Assembly: GCA_041397825.1 (NCBI GenBank) | Contig: JAWKVX010000004.1 | Coordinates: 762,091 to 826,090, forward strand | DNA: 64,000 nt | Reading direction: 5' to 3' | Source: JANNSX01 sp041397825 | GTDB lineage: Bacteria > Pseudomonadota > Alphaproteobacteria > Rhizobiales > Hyphomicrobiaceae | In this document: in pieces, positions 9,203-17,561 of the stretch | Layout of the letters: each line of letters opens with the position of its first letter | Numbering within the stretch: the stretch's first letter is position 1 | The notes under the pieces: generated by a model | The model's input: only the letters and a program-made list of their open reading frames with translations | What the model was told of the DNA's origin: nothing | Databases searched by the model: none | Program-made: the position numbers and the translations under genes

Positions 9203-9532
9203 AATGCCGATCTCCGGCAATCTAAACCAGATAAACTAGGGATTACACAGTCGATTTCGACTAATTCCGAGCATTAGATGAAGTCACCCAGAATTCTTCA
9301 ATGGTTCAACTTTGATTTGATCGGGACCTGCGCGGCATGCAACCTCCGAAACGGTTGATTTCGCAGAGCATCACTGGATTTTTGTCCAAATATGAACGTG
9401 TTCCACCACCGTGTTGACACACTTTGTGCAATGCAATAATTTTTTCTCTTGAGGGACGCCAAAAACTTCGTCTAATGGCCGCCGCTGGTGCCAACGGTGC
9501 CGGCTCCGTGCAGCCAGCCAAAGGAGGCTGAG
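9203..9532. other. AT-richer intergenic region upstream of the 27-residue membrane peptide
   Basis: This 330-base gap is visibly richer in A/T than its surroundings. Just after the dapD stop is a small hairpin (TGCCG at 9205-9209 pairing with CGGCA at 9215-9219), not followed by a T-run. The middle has no convincing coding frame. The promoter at 9414-9442 lies near its right end. About 90 bases separate that promoter from the small gene, leaving room for a sizeable 5' leader. Confidence 0.5.
9414..9442 (+). promoter_or_regulatory. Sigma70-like promoter
   Basis: A perfect -35 hexamer TTGACA sits at 9414-9419. The -10 is either AATAAT at 9435-9440 (15-base spacer) or TAATTT at 9437-9442 (17-base spacer), within an A/T-rich stretch. 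It points at the small gene at 9533. This is the clearest consensus promoter I noticed in the window; strength and start site are inferred. Confidence 0.55.
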
Positions 9533-9616
9533 ATGGAACTCAAGATGCGGCTCCAATTCGCCGCTGCAGTCCTGTCGCTCGCCTTTATCGCTGCAATCGT
9601 CTTCGGCATGGTCTGA
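9533..9616 (+). CDS. 27-residue single-pass membrane peptide
   Basis: A very short frame, ATG to TGA, encodes 27 residues: a charged start MELKMRLQ followed by about 18 hydrophobic residues (FAAAVLSLAFIAAIVFGM). A strong AAGGAGG ribosome-binding site at 9520-9526 lies 6 bases before the ATG, and a consensus-like promoter lies upstream at 9414-9442. Together these argue for a real gene rather than a chance frame. The predicted product is a single membrane helix with a positive N-terminus. Function unknown; neighbours dapD and the membrane unknown at 9759 give no clear clue. Confidence 0.6.
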   Translation: MELKMRLQFAAAVLSLAFIAAIVFGMV

Positions 9617-9758
9617 GGTCCGGGTCGCCGTCGCACACCGTCCCCCGAAGCGACGCGACCTCCATCCACCTCGCCAAACGGCGAAGACCATCACTCACCA
9701 GGTTAACGCGGGGCCGTCTCCCGATCCAGTGGCGGCCCCGATGCACGTTCCGCCCCCG

Positions 9759-10460
9759 TCACGGCTCGGCGGACGCCGCTCCACCACTCGGCTTCCAATC
9801 GGCCTGGTAGAGCATCAGCGTGCCGGTCTGGAAGACCCGGTGATCGATCGCCGGCATGATCATCTGGAAGGTGAGAGGCGCCGGTGGTCCGGCCCACAAC
9901 CGGTCGATGGGCCCCAAGTCCTCGGGTTCGGCCACGGCCGCCGCGAGCTTGAAGTCATAGGCGCCCTTCCCTCCGTCGGCGATCTGCATCACGGTCTCGT
10001 CGAGACGCGAATAGAAGATGACGCTATCGGTGACGCTGGATTTGCCCGGAATGGCGAGCGGGGCGAAATGCGTGAAATTGCCGGCTTCGGCATTGGCCAT
10101 CGTCCAACGGCCGAACTCGGCGGCGTAAAACGTCTTGGACTGCCCGGTCCGGGGATTGGTCACCACGAGATCGAGCGCCAGCACCGCCCCCGACCGGGCG
10201 CCCACATTGGTGACCGTGACCGGCACGACGAAGACCTCGAAATTGGAGTTTTGGTAGGGCGAGGCATAGTGAATGGACGGCGGCACGAAGAGCCGGAGGT
10301 CGGGCCGCCGGACGCTCGTCTCGTAGACGCTATAGGAGGAGAAGAGGAGCGCGACGGCCGAGGCAATGGCGGTCAAGGCACCGCCCTCCCTCCGTAGCAT
10401 CGCCTGCCGGCCCGTCTCCGCCGCGGCATCGACGACACGACGGGACCTGAACAAACGCAT
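9759..10460 (-). CDS. Membrane-anchored protein of unknown function
   Basis: I do not recognise this 233-residue product. From ATG 10460 (GGGAGG site just upstream) it starts with a basic cytosolic segment (MRLFRSRRVVD), has one membrane helix (about ALTAIASAVALLFSSYSVY), and then an extracytoplasmic beta-rich domain with VFVVPVTVTNVGARSGAVLALDLVVTNP, which has the rhythm of an Ig-like or DUF-type domain. A frame extending to 10538 exists but lacks a better site. The gene is divergent from trmO. Confidence 0.6.
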   Translation of the reverse strand: MRLFRSRRVVDAAAETGRQAMLRREGGALTAIASAVALLFSSYSVYETSVRRPDLRLFVPPSIHYASPYQNSNFEVFVVPVTVTNVGARSGAVLALDLVVTNPRTGQSKTFYAAEFGRWTMANAEAGNFTHFAPLAIPGKSSVTDSVIFYSRLDETVMQIADGGKGAYDFKLAAAVAEPEDLGPIDRLWAGPPAPLTFQMIMPAIDHRVFQTGTLMLYQADWKPSGGAASAEP

Positions 10461-10555
10461 ACCATTGCCTCCCACGAGGAAGCAGCCGGAGGTCGTCCTA
10501 GAGCGGTGGCCTCCGAGCGTCAACACCTTGGCTGCCACAGCCGGAGAGGAGCTTC

Positions 10556-11065
10556 ATGTCCGACCCCGCCGATCCTTATGGCATCCGTGATGGCGAGCGG
10601 GCCGTGCCGTTCGACCCGGCAACGAGCGCCAACGATGCCGGCCTCGTCTTCATCGGCCGCATCCGCTCACCGTGGCGCGAGCGCCGGGACTGTCCGAAGA
10701 ACCTCCGACAGGCGCGAGAGCAGGGCCGCTCCGCAACGGTTGAGATCGATCCGACCTGGCGGGACGGGCTCACCGGTCTCGACCGCGCGAGCCATCTCAT
10801 CCTCCTCTATTGGCTGGACCGCTCCCGTCGCGACCTCGTCATCCAGCGGCCGCGCCATGCGACCCAGTCGTTCGGCGTTTTTTCTCTCCGAAGCCCCGTG
10901 CGCCCAAATCCGATCGGGCTTGGCGTCGTGAGGCTTCTCCATCTCGACCAGCCGGCGGGCCGCCTTACCATCGACGCCATCGACTGCCTGGACGGCACGC
11001 CGCTCATCGACGTCAAGCCTTACTACGCCTCGACAGACGCCATCCCGGAGGCGACGAACGGCTGA
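10556..11065 (+). CDS. trmO: TrmO/TsaA-family tRNA methyltransferase
   Basis: The 169-residue protein carries the TsaA-like beta-barrel motifs: FIGRIRSPWRER near the start, the FSLRSPVRPNPIGLGVV stretch for SAM and tRNA binding, and DCLDGTPLIDVKPY near the end. TrmO N6-methylates t6A37 of tRNA(Thr) using SAM. E. coli TrmO has an extra C-terminal domain; this shorter single-domain form is common in alphaproteobacteria, and some short members may act on other substrates. ATG 10556 follows a GGAGAGGAG site. Confidence 0.85.
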   Translation: MSDPADPYGIRDGERAVPFDPATSANDAGLVFIGRIRSPWRERRDCPKNLRQAREQGRSATVEIDPTWRDGLTGLDRASHLILLYWLDRSRRDLVIQRPRHATQSFGVFSLRSPVRPNPIGLGVVRLLHLDQPAGRLTIDAIDCLDGTPLIDVKPYYASTDAIPEATNG

Positions 11066-11183
11066 GGCGCCTATCTTCTTGATAGGCTTCTCGGGCCGCG
11101 GCCTCTTGCCCGCCGCCGGGTATACATCGGCACCGCCAGACGATATCGGATGACCCTCGCATCCCAGCCACAAGCTTGCCCCC

Positions 11184-13001
11184 ATGCCCCCGCCCCTTCT
11201 CTCGCTCCGCAACATCCATCTCTCCTTCGGCGGCACACCGCTCCTGGAAGGAGCCGATCTCGAGATCTTTCCCGCCGACCGGCTGTGCCTCGTCGGGCGG
11301 AATGGCTCAGGCAAGTCGACGCTGCTCAAGATTGCAGCAGGCCTCATCGAGCCCGACGGCGGTGAGCGAACCGTGCAGTCGGGACAGGGCATCCGCTATC
11401 TCGCCCAGGAGCCGGACCTCTCGGCGTTTGCGACCGTGCTGGACTTTGCGGCCTCCGGCCTCGGCGATCGGGAGACCCACAAGGCGCGAGAGGCCCTGAT
11501 GGCGCTCGGTCTCGACGGCAGCGAGGCAACCGACCGGCTGTCGGGCGGCGAGGCGAAGCGGGCGGCGCTGGCGCAGGCGCTGGCGGCCGAGCCCGATCTG
11601 CTGCTGCTCGACGAACCGACCAACCATCTCGATCTCCCCGCCATCGAATGGCTCGAGACCGCGCTGCAGCGTCATCCGGCTGCCCTCGTCCTCATCAGCC
11701 ACGACCGGCGGTTCCTCGAGACGCTCTCGCGCCGCACCATCTGGCTCGATCGCGGACAGACCCGCGCGCTCGATCGTGGGTTCTCGGCCTTCGAGGCTTG
11801 GCGCGACAAGCTCCTCGAGGAGGAGGACGCCGAGGCCCACAAGCTCGACCGCAGGATCGCCCGCGAGGTCCAGTGGATGCACTACGGCGGCGTCACGGCC
11901 CGCCGGCGACGCAACGAAGGCCGCAGGCGCGCACTCGAGGCGATGCGCAAGGAACGTCGCGAGGCGCGCGCGGGGATCGGCCAGGTCAAGCTCACCACCG
12001 TCGAGGCCGAGGCTTCCGGCAAGCTCGTCGTCGAGGCAAAGGAGATCGCCAAGAGCTACGGCGACCGCCTGATCGTGGCTCCCTTCTCGATCCGCATCGG
12101 CCGCGGAGACCGCGTCGGCATCGTCGGACCGAACGGCGCAGGCAAGACGACGTTGCTCAGGATGCTGACCGGCGCGCTGTCGCCCGACACGGGCACGCTC
12201 CGCCAGGGCGCCAATGTGCAGATGGTCGCGCTCGATCAGCATCGCGCTGCCCTCGACCCCGAGGCGACCGTCGCCGAAGTGCTGACGCGCGGCACCGGCG
12301 ATACGGTGAAACTCGGCAATCGCTCGGTGCACGTCCAGAGCTACCTCAAGGATTTCCTGTTCCAGCCCGAGCAGATCCGCTCGCCGACACGCGTCCTCTC
12401 CGGCGGCGAGCGCGGCCGGCTGCTGCTCGCCCGCGCGCTGGCGGAGGCCTCCAACCTGCTTGTGCTCGACGAGCCGACCAATGACCTCGACCTCGAGACG
12501 CTCGATCTCCTGCAGGAGCACATCGCCGACTATCCGGGCACCGTCCTGGTCGTCAGCCACGACCGCGATTTCCTCGACCGTGTCGCGACCTCGATCGTCG
12601 CCTTCGAGGGTGAGGGGCGTTGGGTCGAGTATGCGGGCGGCTATTCGGACATGGTCGCCCAGCGCGGCCGGGGTGTCGAGGCGCCCGAGGCCGAGCGCGC
12701 GGCAAAACCCAAATCGACGGCCGAGAAACGGCAAGCCGGCCAAGCCAAGCGCAAGCTCTCGTTCAAGGAGAAGCATGCGCTGGAGACACTGCCCGGAAAG
12801 ATCACTGCTGCCGAGGCGGAGATCGCGTCGCTGACGGCGAAGCTCGCCGATCCCGTCATCTTTCGCGACGCGAAAGCCGCCAAGGACATCGCCACTTCCC
12901 TATCCGGGGCCCGCGAACGTCTGGCGGCCATGGAGGAGGAATGGTTGACACTGGAGCTGCTCAGGGAGGAGCTGGAGGGGTCTACTTTTGGGTCCGTTTG
13001 A
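11184..13001 (+). CDS. uup: ABC-F family ATPase, Uup-like
   Basis: 605 residues with two ABC domains and no membrane part. Walker A motifs GRNGSGKS (about 38-45) and GPNGAGKT (about 315-322), signatures LSGGEAKRAALAQ and LSGGERGRLLLAR, Walker B LLLLDEPTNHLDL and LLVLDEPTNDLDL. The linker (HKLDRRIAREVQWMHYG...) is of the Uup type and the C-terminus (from about 500) is a charged coiled coil (LSFKEKHALETLPGKITAAEAEIASL). ABC-F proteins act at the ribosome; Uup also affects branched DNA and transposon excision. It follows trmO by about 118 bases. Confidence 0.92.
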   Translation: MPPPLLSLRNIHLSFGGTPLLEGADLEIFPADRLCLVGRNGSGKSTLLKIAAGLIEPDGGERTVQSGQGIRYLAQEPDLSAFATVLDFAASGLGDRETHKAREALMALGLDGSEATDRLSGGEAKRAALAQALAAEPDLLLLDEPTNHLDLPAIEWLETALQRHPAALVLISHDRRFLETLSRRTIWLDRGQTRALDRGFSAFEAWRDKLLEEEDAEAHKLDRRIAREVQWMHYGGVTARRRRNEGRRRALEAMRKERREARAGIGQVKLTTVEAEASGKLVVEAKEIAKSYGDRLIVAPFSIRIGRGDRVGIVGPNGAGKTTLLRMLTGALSPDTGTLRQGANVQMVALDQHRAALDPEATVAEVLTRGTGDTVKLGNRSVHVQSYLKDFLFQPEQIRSPTRVLSGGERGRLLLARALAEASNLLVLDEPTNDLDLETLDLLQEHIADYPGTVLVVSHDRDFLDRVATSIVAFEGEGRWVEYAGGYSDMVAQRGRGVEAPEAERAAKPKSTAEKRQAGQAKRKLSFKEKHALETLPGKITAAEAEIASLTAKLADPVIFRDAKAAKDIATSLSGARERLAAMEEEWLTLELLREELEGSTFGSV

Positions 13002-13338
13002 CGGCAGGATAAGATGGCGGACCGGTCCTCGGGGGAGGGACGAGTGCCCGTGACCGGCCCGCCGTTGGGGACACGTGGGGGACGTGCCCGCTGGGTAGAC
13101 CCAAGAGGATGCCGACGGCGCCCGGGTCCGAGAGCTTTTGCTTGGACCGGGTTCCCGCTGTAGTGCCGTTCTCTATCCTCCCTGGTGCCGGACGCGCCGG
13201 CTCGCAATCGGCTGACACAGCCACCGTGTGAGAAACATCACATGGCGGTCGAGCAGCCGACGGTGCCCACATGTCAGACTGGCGCGGCGGCCCTGTCATC
13301 ATCCAAATGGGGGACATATTGCGAGACGTCGATCTCGC
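13002..13338. other. Intergenic region between convergent uup and luxR-type genes
   Basis: This 337-base gap has no frame with convincing composition. It contains a perfect 10-base palindrome GGACCGGTCC at 13019-13028 followed by a G-rich run (CGGGGGAGGGAC), and G-rich stretches near 13068-13096. A transcription end for both genes is expected here, but I see no hairpin followed by a T-run. Confidence 0.4.
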
Positions 13339-14481
13339 TCAGGGCATTTCAAGTGAGTTCGCCAGCCGCACGAGGTCGGCCTGGCGGCTGCAGCCGGTTT
13401 TCTCGAAGACACGCTTCAGATGCGTATGAACCGTGCTCGGTTTGACCCCCAGCTCGTGGGCAATATCGGCTGGCGGCCTGCCCTCGACGATCATCTCGAA
13501 GATGCGGATCTCGGCGGGGGTAAGATCAAAGAGCAGCGCCAGGGCATCGCCCGGCATACGAGGCGCGGCCTCCGTGGAGGCGAAGAACACCGCCGCGACG
13601 GCCCTCGGCATCAACCCGGGCCGCACGGCACCCCAGGCGAGCGGCAGGACGTGGGCGACATGAGGCGCGCCGCCCCGGTCGCGTAGCGGCACGCCGAGCC
13701 CGCGCCGCCCGAGCGCAGCCTCGGCCCCGGCCGAGAGCCGGACCGCCGATGCGAGAGCCGCCTGCGCCGCCTCGCCGGCGACCACGAGGCAGCCGCCGCG
13801 CGCGGCGGCCGGTGTGCCTCGCTCCAGCATCGCTTCGGCAGCGACGTTGGCATGTACGATGCCGAGCCCCTCGTCGACCAGCACCACGGCCGAGGTCATG
13901 GTCGACAGCGTCCGCGCGAAGGTCGTGGCTGCGATGGTCTTCATATCGAGCAGTTGGCTGATCGAGATGGCGCGCCGGAAATGCGGGGCGAGAAGACGGA
14001 GCGACTCCAACTCACGTTCTCCGATAGGCCCCGCTTTCTCGTGCCGTGACCAGTTGACAGATCCGAGAAGCTTGTGATCACGCGCGAAAAAGACCGTTGC
14101 GGAATCGATGATGCCTTGCGGCTTGACCCATAGCTTATAGTGAGGGTTGTCCTGCCAATCCGGACAGACAATGAGAGTCGTAAAGGCGACCGGCTCGTCG
14201 AGCGGAACCCCATTCAGGCGCTCGACGCCGCCAAACATTTCCGGCACCGTGGGCCCCGTGACGTCGAGTAGCTTGCGATAGTCGGCAGGGATCCGGGTGG
14301 CAATGTCGAATATTCTCTCGTAACTGGGCAGGCTGTTGACGAACAGCAGACCATTCAAGAAGTCGAGCTCTTGGCGGATCTCCTCGATCGTTTGCTCCCA
14401 GCGCGCCGGATCGATCGCACAATCATAGATCATGCCGATGATCTCGGAGGCCCGAGCCGTCGAGAAAGCTTCAGTCGCCAA
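13339..14481 (-). CDS. LuxR-type helix-turn-helix transcriptional regulator
   Basis: The C-terminal 65 residues are a clear LuxR/GerE DNA-binding domain: FDLTPAEIRIFEMIVEG, ADIAHELGVKPSTVHTHLKRVFEKTG. The N-terminal part (IIGMIYDCAIDPARWEQTIEEI) resembles the sensory region of the many alphaproteobacterial orphan LuxR regulators; it is not a classical autoinducer domain. The start is uncertain: the frame runs to an ATG at 14583, but the first 34 codons look non-coding (repeated TCGCA/TTGCA-like pieces). I favour TTG 14481, which has AGGGGA just upstream; ATG 14436 would remove conserved residues. It lies downstream of the RTX pair on the same strand, separated by 150-250 bases, and may regulate them. 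Confidence 0.8.
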   Translation of the reverse strand: MATEAFSTARASEIIGMIYDCAIDPARWEQTIEEIRQELDFLNGLLFVNSLPSYERIFDIATRIPADYRKLLDVTGPTVPEMFGGVERLNGVPLDEPVAFTTLIVCPDWQDNPHYKLWVKPQGIIDSATVFFARDHKLLGSVNWSRHEKAGPIGERELESLRLLAPHFRRAISISQLLDMKTIAATTFARTLSTMTSAVVLVDEGLGIVHANVAAEAMLERGTPAAARGGCLVVAGEAAQAALASAVRLSAGAEAALGRRGLGVPLRDRGGAPHVAHVLPLAWGAVRPGLMPRAVAAVFFASTEAAPRMPGDALALLFDLTPAEIRIFEMIVEGRPPADIAHELGVKPSTVHTHLKRVFEKTGCSRQADLVRLANSLEMP

Positions 14482-14734
14482 GGTTCCCCTGGGGCCAAAC
14501 CGGCCCAATGCGATATGCGAATGCGTGAGCGTGCAAATGCGAGACTGCGAGAGTATTGTCCCCGTATATAGTACAAAGCACATTTCCCCGTCAAAACAGT
14601 TTGTCGGCGGCGAACGCGGCCGGCCGAAGAGGGACGATCACCCTTGGCAAACCCACCCATCGGGTACCAGGAGGGATGGCCGTCCCTTGTTCTCGGAGAG
14701 CACGTGATTGACCAAGCCGATCCGGTAACCGGCG

Positions 14735-15907
14735 TCACAGATCCCGGAGCCAGATGTCTGTCGCTGAAGGGTCGATGGAGGAGCTCGAGAATAATGCGAT
14801 GGGAATCGCCTCGAAAGCCGACCCAGCACCGTCCTTGTCACCCCATAGGATGCCGCTGTCCGTATCGAATATGAGCCGTTCGGTGGTTCCGAAAGCAGGT
14901 CTGCCGCCGTTAAAATCTGCGGCCGTAAACTCGACACCGTCGATGATCTGCCTGGTTTCGACCGCAAGCGTCAGCCCAAATTCGGCCGCGTCGATGAGAA
15001 CGTGATCGGCGCCCCCGGTTCGATAGAATTGGACGACGTCCATTCCGCGGCCATATTGAAGAACGAAGTCTTCCTCGTTTGTCCCGCCGATGAGAAGGTC
15101 GACTCCATCGTCGCCACGCAGCCGGTCATAAAAGGCCGTATTGTTACCGCGCAGGATGTCGTTCCCTGCTCCTCCGAAAACGAATGAGCCGTCCACTCCC
15201 GAGGCCGTCAGATCGTCGGCGAAGCGCGAACCGACCACGTTCTCGACCAAGGCGATGGAGTCTCCAGAGGCATGCCCGGCGAAATTATTGGTTCCCAGAT
15301 CGACCAAGACGCCGCCGAGGGCATCCCGGTAGTCGACGGTGTCGAAGCCATTGCCGCCATTGATGATGTCGGCCACGCCCGCACCCGCGCCGGGAAGCAG
15401 CGTGTCGTTGCCGTCGCCGCCGTTCAGCGTGTCCGCACCGGCTTTGCCGATGAGAACATCGTGGCCGAGGCCGCCGTTCAGATTGTTGGCCTTTGCGTTC
15501 CCCGTCAGCGAGTTGCCAACCTCGTTGACCGAGCTGCTGAGTGTTCCATTGATGGCTTTCGTGCCGGTGAGCACCAAATGCTCGACATTGGCGCCGATCG
15601 TGAACGAGACGGACGACTTCACGATATCGGTCCCCTGCCCGGCGAGCTCGATCGCCTTGTCGGTCGTCCGGTCGACGACGTAGGTGTCGTTGCCCTTGCC
15701 GCCCTTCATGGTGTCGGTGCCCGTGCCACCGTCCAGAAGGTCGTTGCCGTCCTCTCCGAACAGCTTGTCATTGCCAGAGCCGCCGAACAGCTTGTCGTTG
15801 CCCTTCCGCCCGAACAAGTCGTCGTTGCCGCCGAGACCGAAGATCTGATCGGCCGCCGCTGTGCCAAACAGCCTGTCCCGCGCATTTGTTCCACGTTTGA
15901 TTGCCAT
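14735..15907 (-). CDS. RTX (hemolysin-type) calcium-binding protein, copy 1
   Basis: 390 residues, acidic and Gly/Asn/Asp-rich. Near the N-terminus (about 24-77) six consecutive nonapeptides of the GGxGxDxUx type occur (GLGGNDDLF, GRKGNDKLF, GGSGNDKLF, GEDGNDLLD and so on), with further sets around 150-180 and 245-275. Such repeats bind calcium and fold into a parallel beta-roll after export. There is no signal peptide; RTX proteins normally leave through a type I system reading a C-terminal signal, here ending in a hydrophobic DIWLRDL. No type I exporter is adjacent. ATG 15907 has AAGGAGG 7 bases upstream. It is a close paralogue of the next gene. Confidence 0.9.
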   Translation of the reverse strand: MAIKRGTNARDRLFGTAAADQIFGLGGNDDLFGRKGNDKLFGGSGNDKLFGEDGNDLLDGGTGTDTMKGGKGNDTYVVDRTTDKAIELAGQGTDIVKSSVSFTIGANVEHLVLTGTKAINGTLSSSVNEVGNSLTGNAKANNLNGGLGHDVLIGKAGADTLNGGDGNDTLLPGAGAGVADIINGGNGFDTVDYRDALGGVLVDLGTNNFAGHASGDSIALVENVVGSRFADDLTASGVDGSFVFGGAGNDILRGNNTAFYDRLRGDDGVDLLIGGTNEEDFVLQYGRGMDVVQFYRTGGADHVLIDAAEFGLTLAVETRQIIDGVEFTAADFNGGRPAFGTTERLIFDTDSGILWGDKDGAGSAFEAIPIALFSSSSIDPSATDIWLRDL

Positions 15908-15979
15908 GTCGTCGCCTCCTTGTGCTTACCACGCTGCCCTTGCATGTCGTCAGGACCAGCGCTGTGAAATTTCCCACAG

Positions 15980-16015
15980 TGGCCCCGCCGGCACGGCCCG
16001 TTCCACCTGGGGCCA
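15980..16015. repeat. Inverted repeat between the two RTX genes
   Basis: TGGCCCC at 15980-15986 pairs perfectly with GGGGCCA at 16009-16015 across a 22-base loop. Directly beside it, CTGTG at 15962-15966 pairs with CACAG at 15975-15979. These lie in the 184-base gap between the RTX copies, so they could end transcription of copy 2 or act as an operator for copy 1. No T-run follows on the minus strand. Confidence 0.35.
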
Positions 16016-16091
16016 CGAGCCACTTCGTCCATCAATTGGCGGATCGGCATCGGCGGTGCCGTGCTCCGCTAACCGCATCCCGAACTCGGCC

Positions 16092-17261
16092 TCAGATCAA
16101 CCAGATGTCTCCGGCTGCTGGATTCGAAGCGCCTGCAAAATGAGCGATTGCCAAAGGTTGGAATGCGCTTCCTGCGCCGTCCTTGTCGGCATACAGGATA
16201 TCGGTGAGCTCTGAATAGATGAGCACTGCGGAACCTTGGTAGTCCTGCAGTTTGGCGACAGAGACAAACTCGGTGCCGTCGAGCACGGACCGCGTCCCGC
16301 CTGAAAGTGCGAGATTGAATTCGGAATGATTCAGTAGGATATGGTCTTGATCGCTAGGACTGAAGTTGAAGACGACGTCCATGCCCCTGTTGTACTGCAG
16401 CACGAAATCCTCGGTGCCAGTATTGCCAATCAGCGTGTCGTAGCCGTCGTCTCCGCGTAGTCGATCGTAGTGCGCGGTTGAGTTTGCCCTGAGCGTATCG
16501 TCGCCCGCCCCTCCAAAGGCAAATGAATGATCTGTATCGGACGGCTGCAAGAAATCCGCAAAGCGGGACCCCACAACGTTCTCTATGCTGATGTAGACAT
16601 CTCCAACGGCGTGCAACTTAGGAGCTTCCGGCGACAAAGTCCGAAGACTGAGCTCAACGGGGCCCAGCGCATCCCGGTAGTCGACCGTATCGAAACCATC
16701 GCCGCCGTTGATGATGTCGGCCACGCCCGCACCCGCGCCGGGCAGCAGCGTGTCGTTGCCATCACCGCCGTTCAGAGTATCAGCACCTCGCCCGCCGACC
16801 AGGACGTCGTGCCCGAACCCGCCAGTCAGCGTGTTGGCGGCCCCATTGCCGGTGATGCTGTTGCCAATCGCGGTCACGGGGCTGAGAAGCGTGCCGTTGA
16901 TGGCCGCCGAACCGGTGAGGACAAGGTGCTCGATGTGGGAATTGGTGGAAAGCGACAACGTGATCGACGATCGGATGGTGTCATTGCCTTGGCCGGCAAG
17001 CTCGAGCACTTGGTCGGCGAGCGTGTTCACGACATAGGTGTCGTTGCCCTTGCCGCCCTTCATCACATCACCGCCCGGGCCACCGTCCAGAAGGTCGTTG
17101 CCGGCCTCGCCGAACAGCCTGTCGTTGCCCGAGCCGCCGAACAGCTTGTCGTTGCCGTTCCGCCCGAACAGGTCGTCGTTGCCGCCGAGACCGAAGATCT
17201 GATCGGCCGCCGAGGTGCCGATCAGCTTGTTCCGGGCATTCGTTCCCCGTTTGATCGCCAT
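16092..17261 (-). CDS. RTX (hemolysin-type) calcium-binding protein, copy 2
   Basis: 389 residues with the same architecture as the neighbour: about six N-terminal RTX nonapeptides in residues 24-77, a non-repetitive middle (THIEHLVLTGSAAINGTL), a second repeat block with GGDGNDTLLPGAGAGVADIINGG, a third near LRGDDGYDTLIG, and a C-terminus with YADKDGAGSAFQPLAIAHF and DIWLI. The two proteins align almost without gaps through the N-terminal half and diverge more between about 205 and 350, indicating tandem duplication. GGAGGAAC precedes ATG 17261. It is the upstream copy in transcription order and is divergent from the araC-type gene. Confidence 0.9.
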   Translation of the reverse strand: MAIKRGTNARNKLIGTSAADQIFGLGGNDDLFGRNGNDKLFGGSGNDRLFGEAGNDLLDGGPGGDVMKGGKGNDTYVVNTLADQVLELAGQGNDTIRSSITLSLSTNSHIEHLVLTGSAAINGTLLSPVTAIGNSITGNGAANTLTGGFGHDVLVGGRGADTLNGGDGNDTLLPGAGAGVADIINGGDGFDTVDYRDALGPVELSLRTLSPEAPKLHAVGDVYISIENVVGSRFADFLQPSDTDHSFAFGGAGDDTLRANSTAHYDRLRGDDGYDTLIGNTGTEDFVLQYNRGMDVVFNFSPSDQDHILLNHSEFNLALSGGTRSVLDGTEFVSVAKLQDYQGSAVLIYSELTDILYADKDGAGSAFQPLAIAHFAGASNPAAGDIWLI

Positions 17262-17561
17262 GGGTCTCGTTCCTCCAAAATCCTACCGTTTGCTGGACGG
17301 TGGGCTTGCATCGGGGAACAGTAGTAAAGAGTGCGCTGAACATCTTGGTCCGCAGCGACAAGGGCAAGAGAGAAGTGGCGGCGCAATTCGACAAGAGAAC
17401 TCTCACCAACGCGCGCTCTCGATCACCGGTGAGAATGACTTGGACGACGGCGACATGCGGCAGCAGGCAATGTCGCAATATCCCGCGACAAATTCCTTTT
17501 GCCGTGGCAGTCTCGGCGGCAGGAACTTTGCACACCCCGGCGATCTGCAACGGATGTTCAG
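17262..17561. other. Divergent promoter region between RTX copy 2 and the AraC-type regulator
   Basis: This 300-base gap separates two divergently transcribed genes and should hold both promoters. An inverted repeat, TCTCACC at 17401-17407 and GGTGAGA at 17428-17434 with a 20-base loop, lies near its middle and is a candidate operator. I see no good coding frame and no consensus promoter hexamers I would defend. Confidence 0.4.

Noticed and set aside
9205..9219. Rho-independent terminator after dapD
   Set aside because: The 5-bp stem with a 5-base loop is weak and not followed by a T-run.
11307..12776. 489-codon open frame on the minus strand opposite the uup-like gene
   Set aside because: It is the shadow of a fully motif-supported ABC-F gene, and its translation shows no recognisable domain.
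14735..17261. CRISPR-like or tandem-repeat array
   Set aside because: The periodic sequence is the protein-coding RTX nonapeptide repeat, with imperfect 27-base periods and no spacers.
15339..17324. Plus-strand open frames opposite the RTX genes
   Set aside because: Their Val/Gly/Ala-rich repeats are the mirror of the RTX nonapeptides on the other strand; no family pattern is visible.
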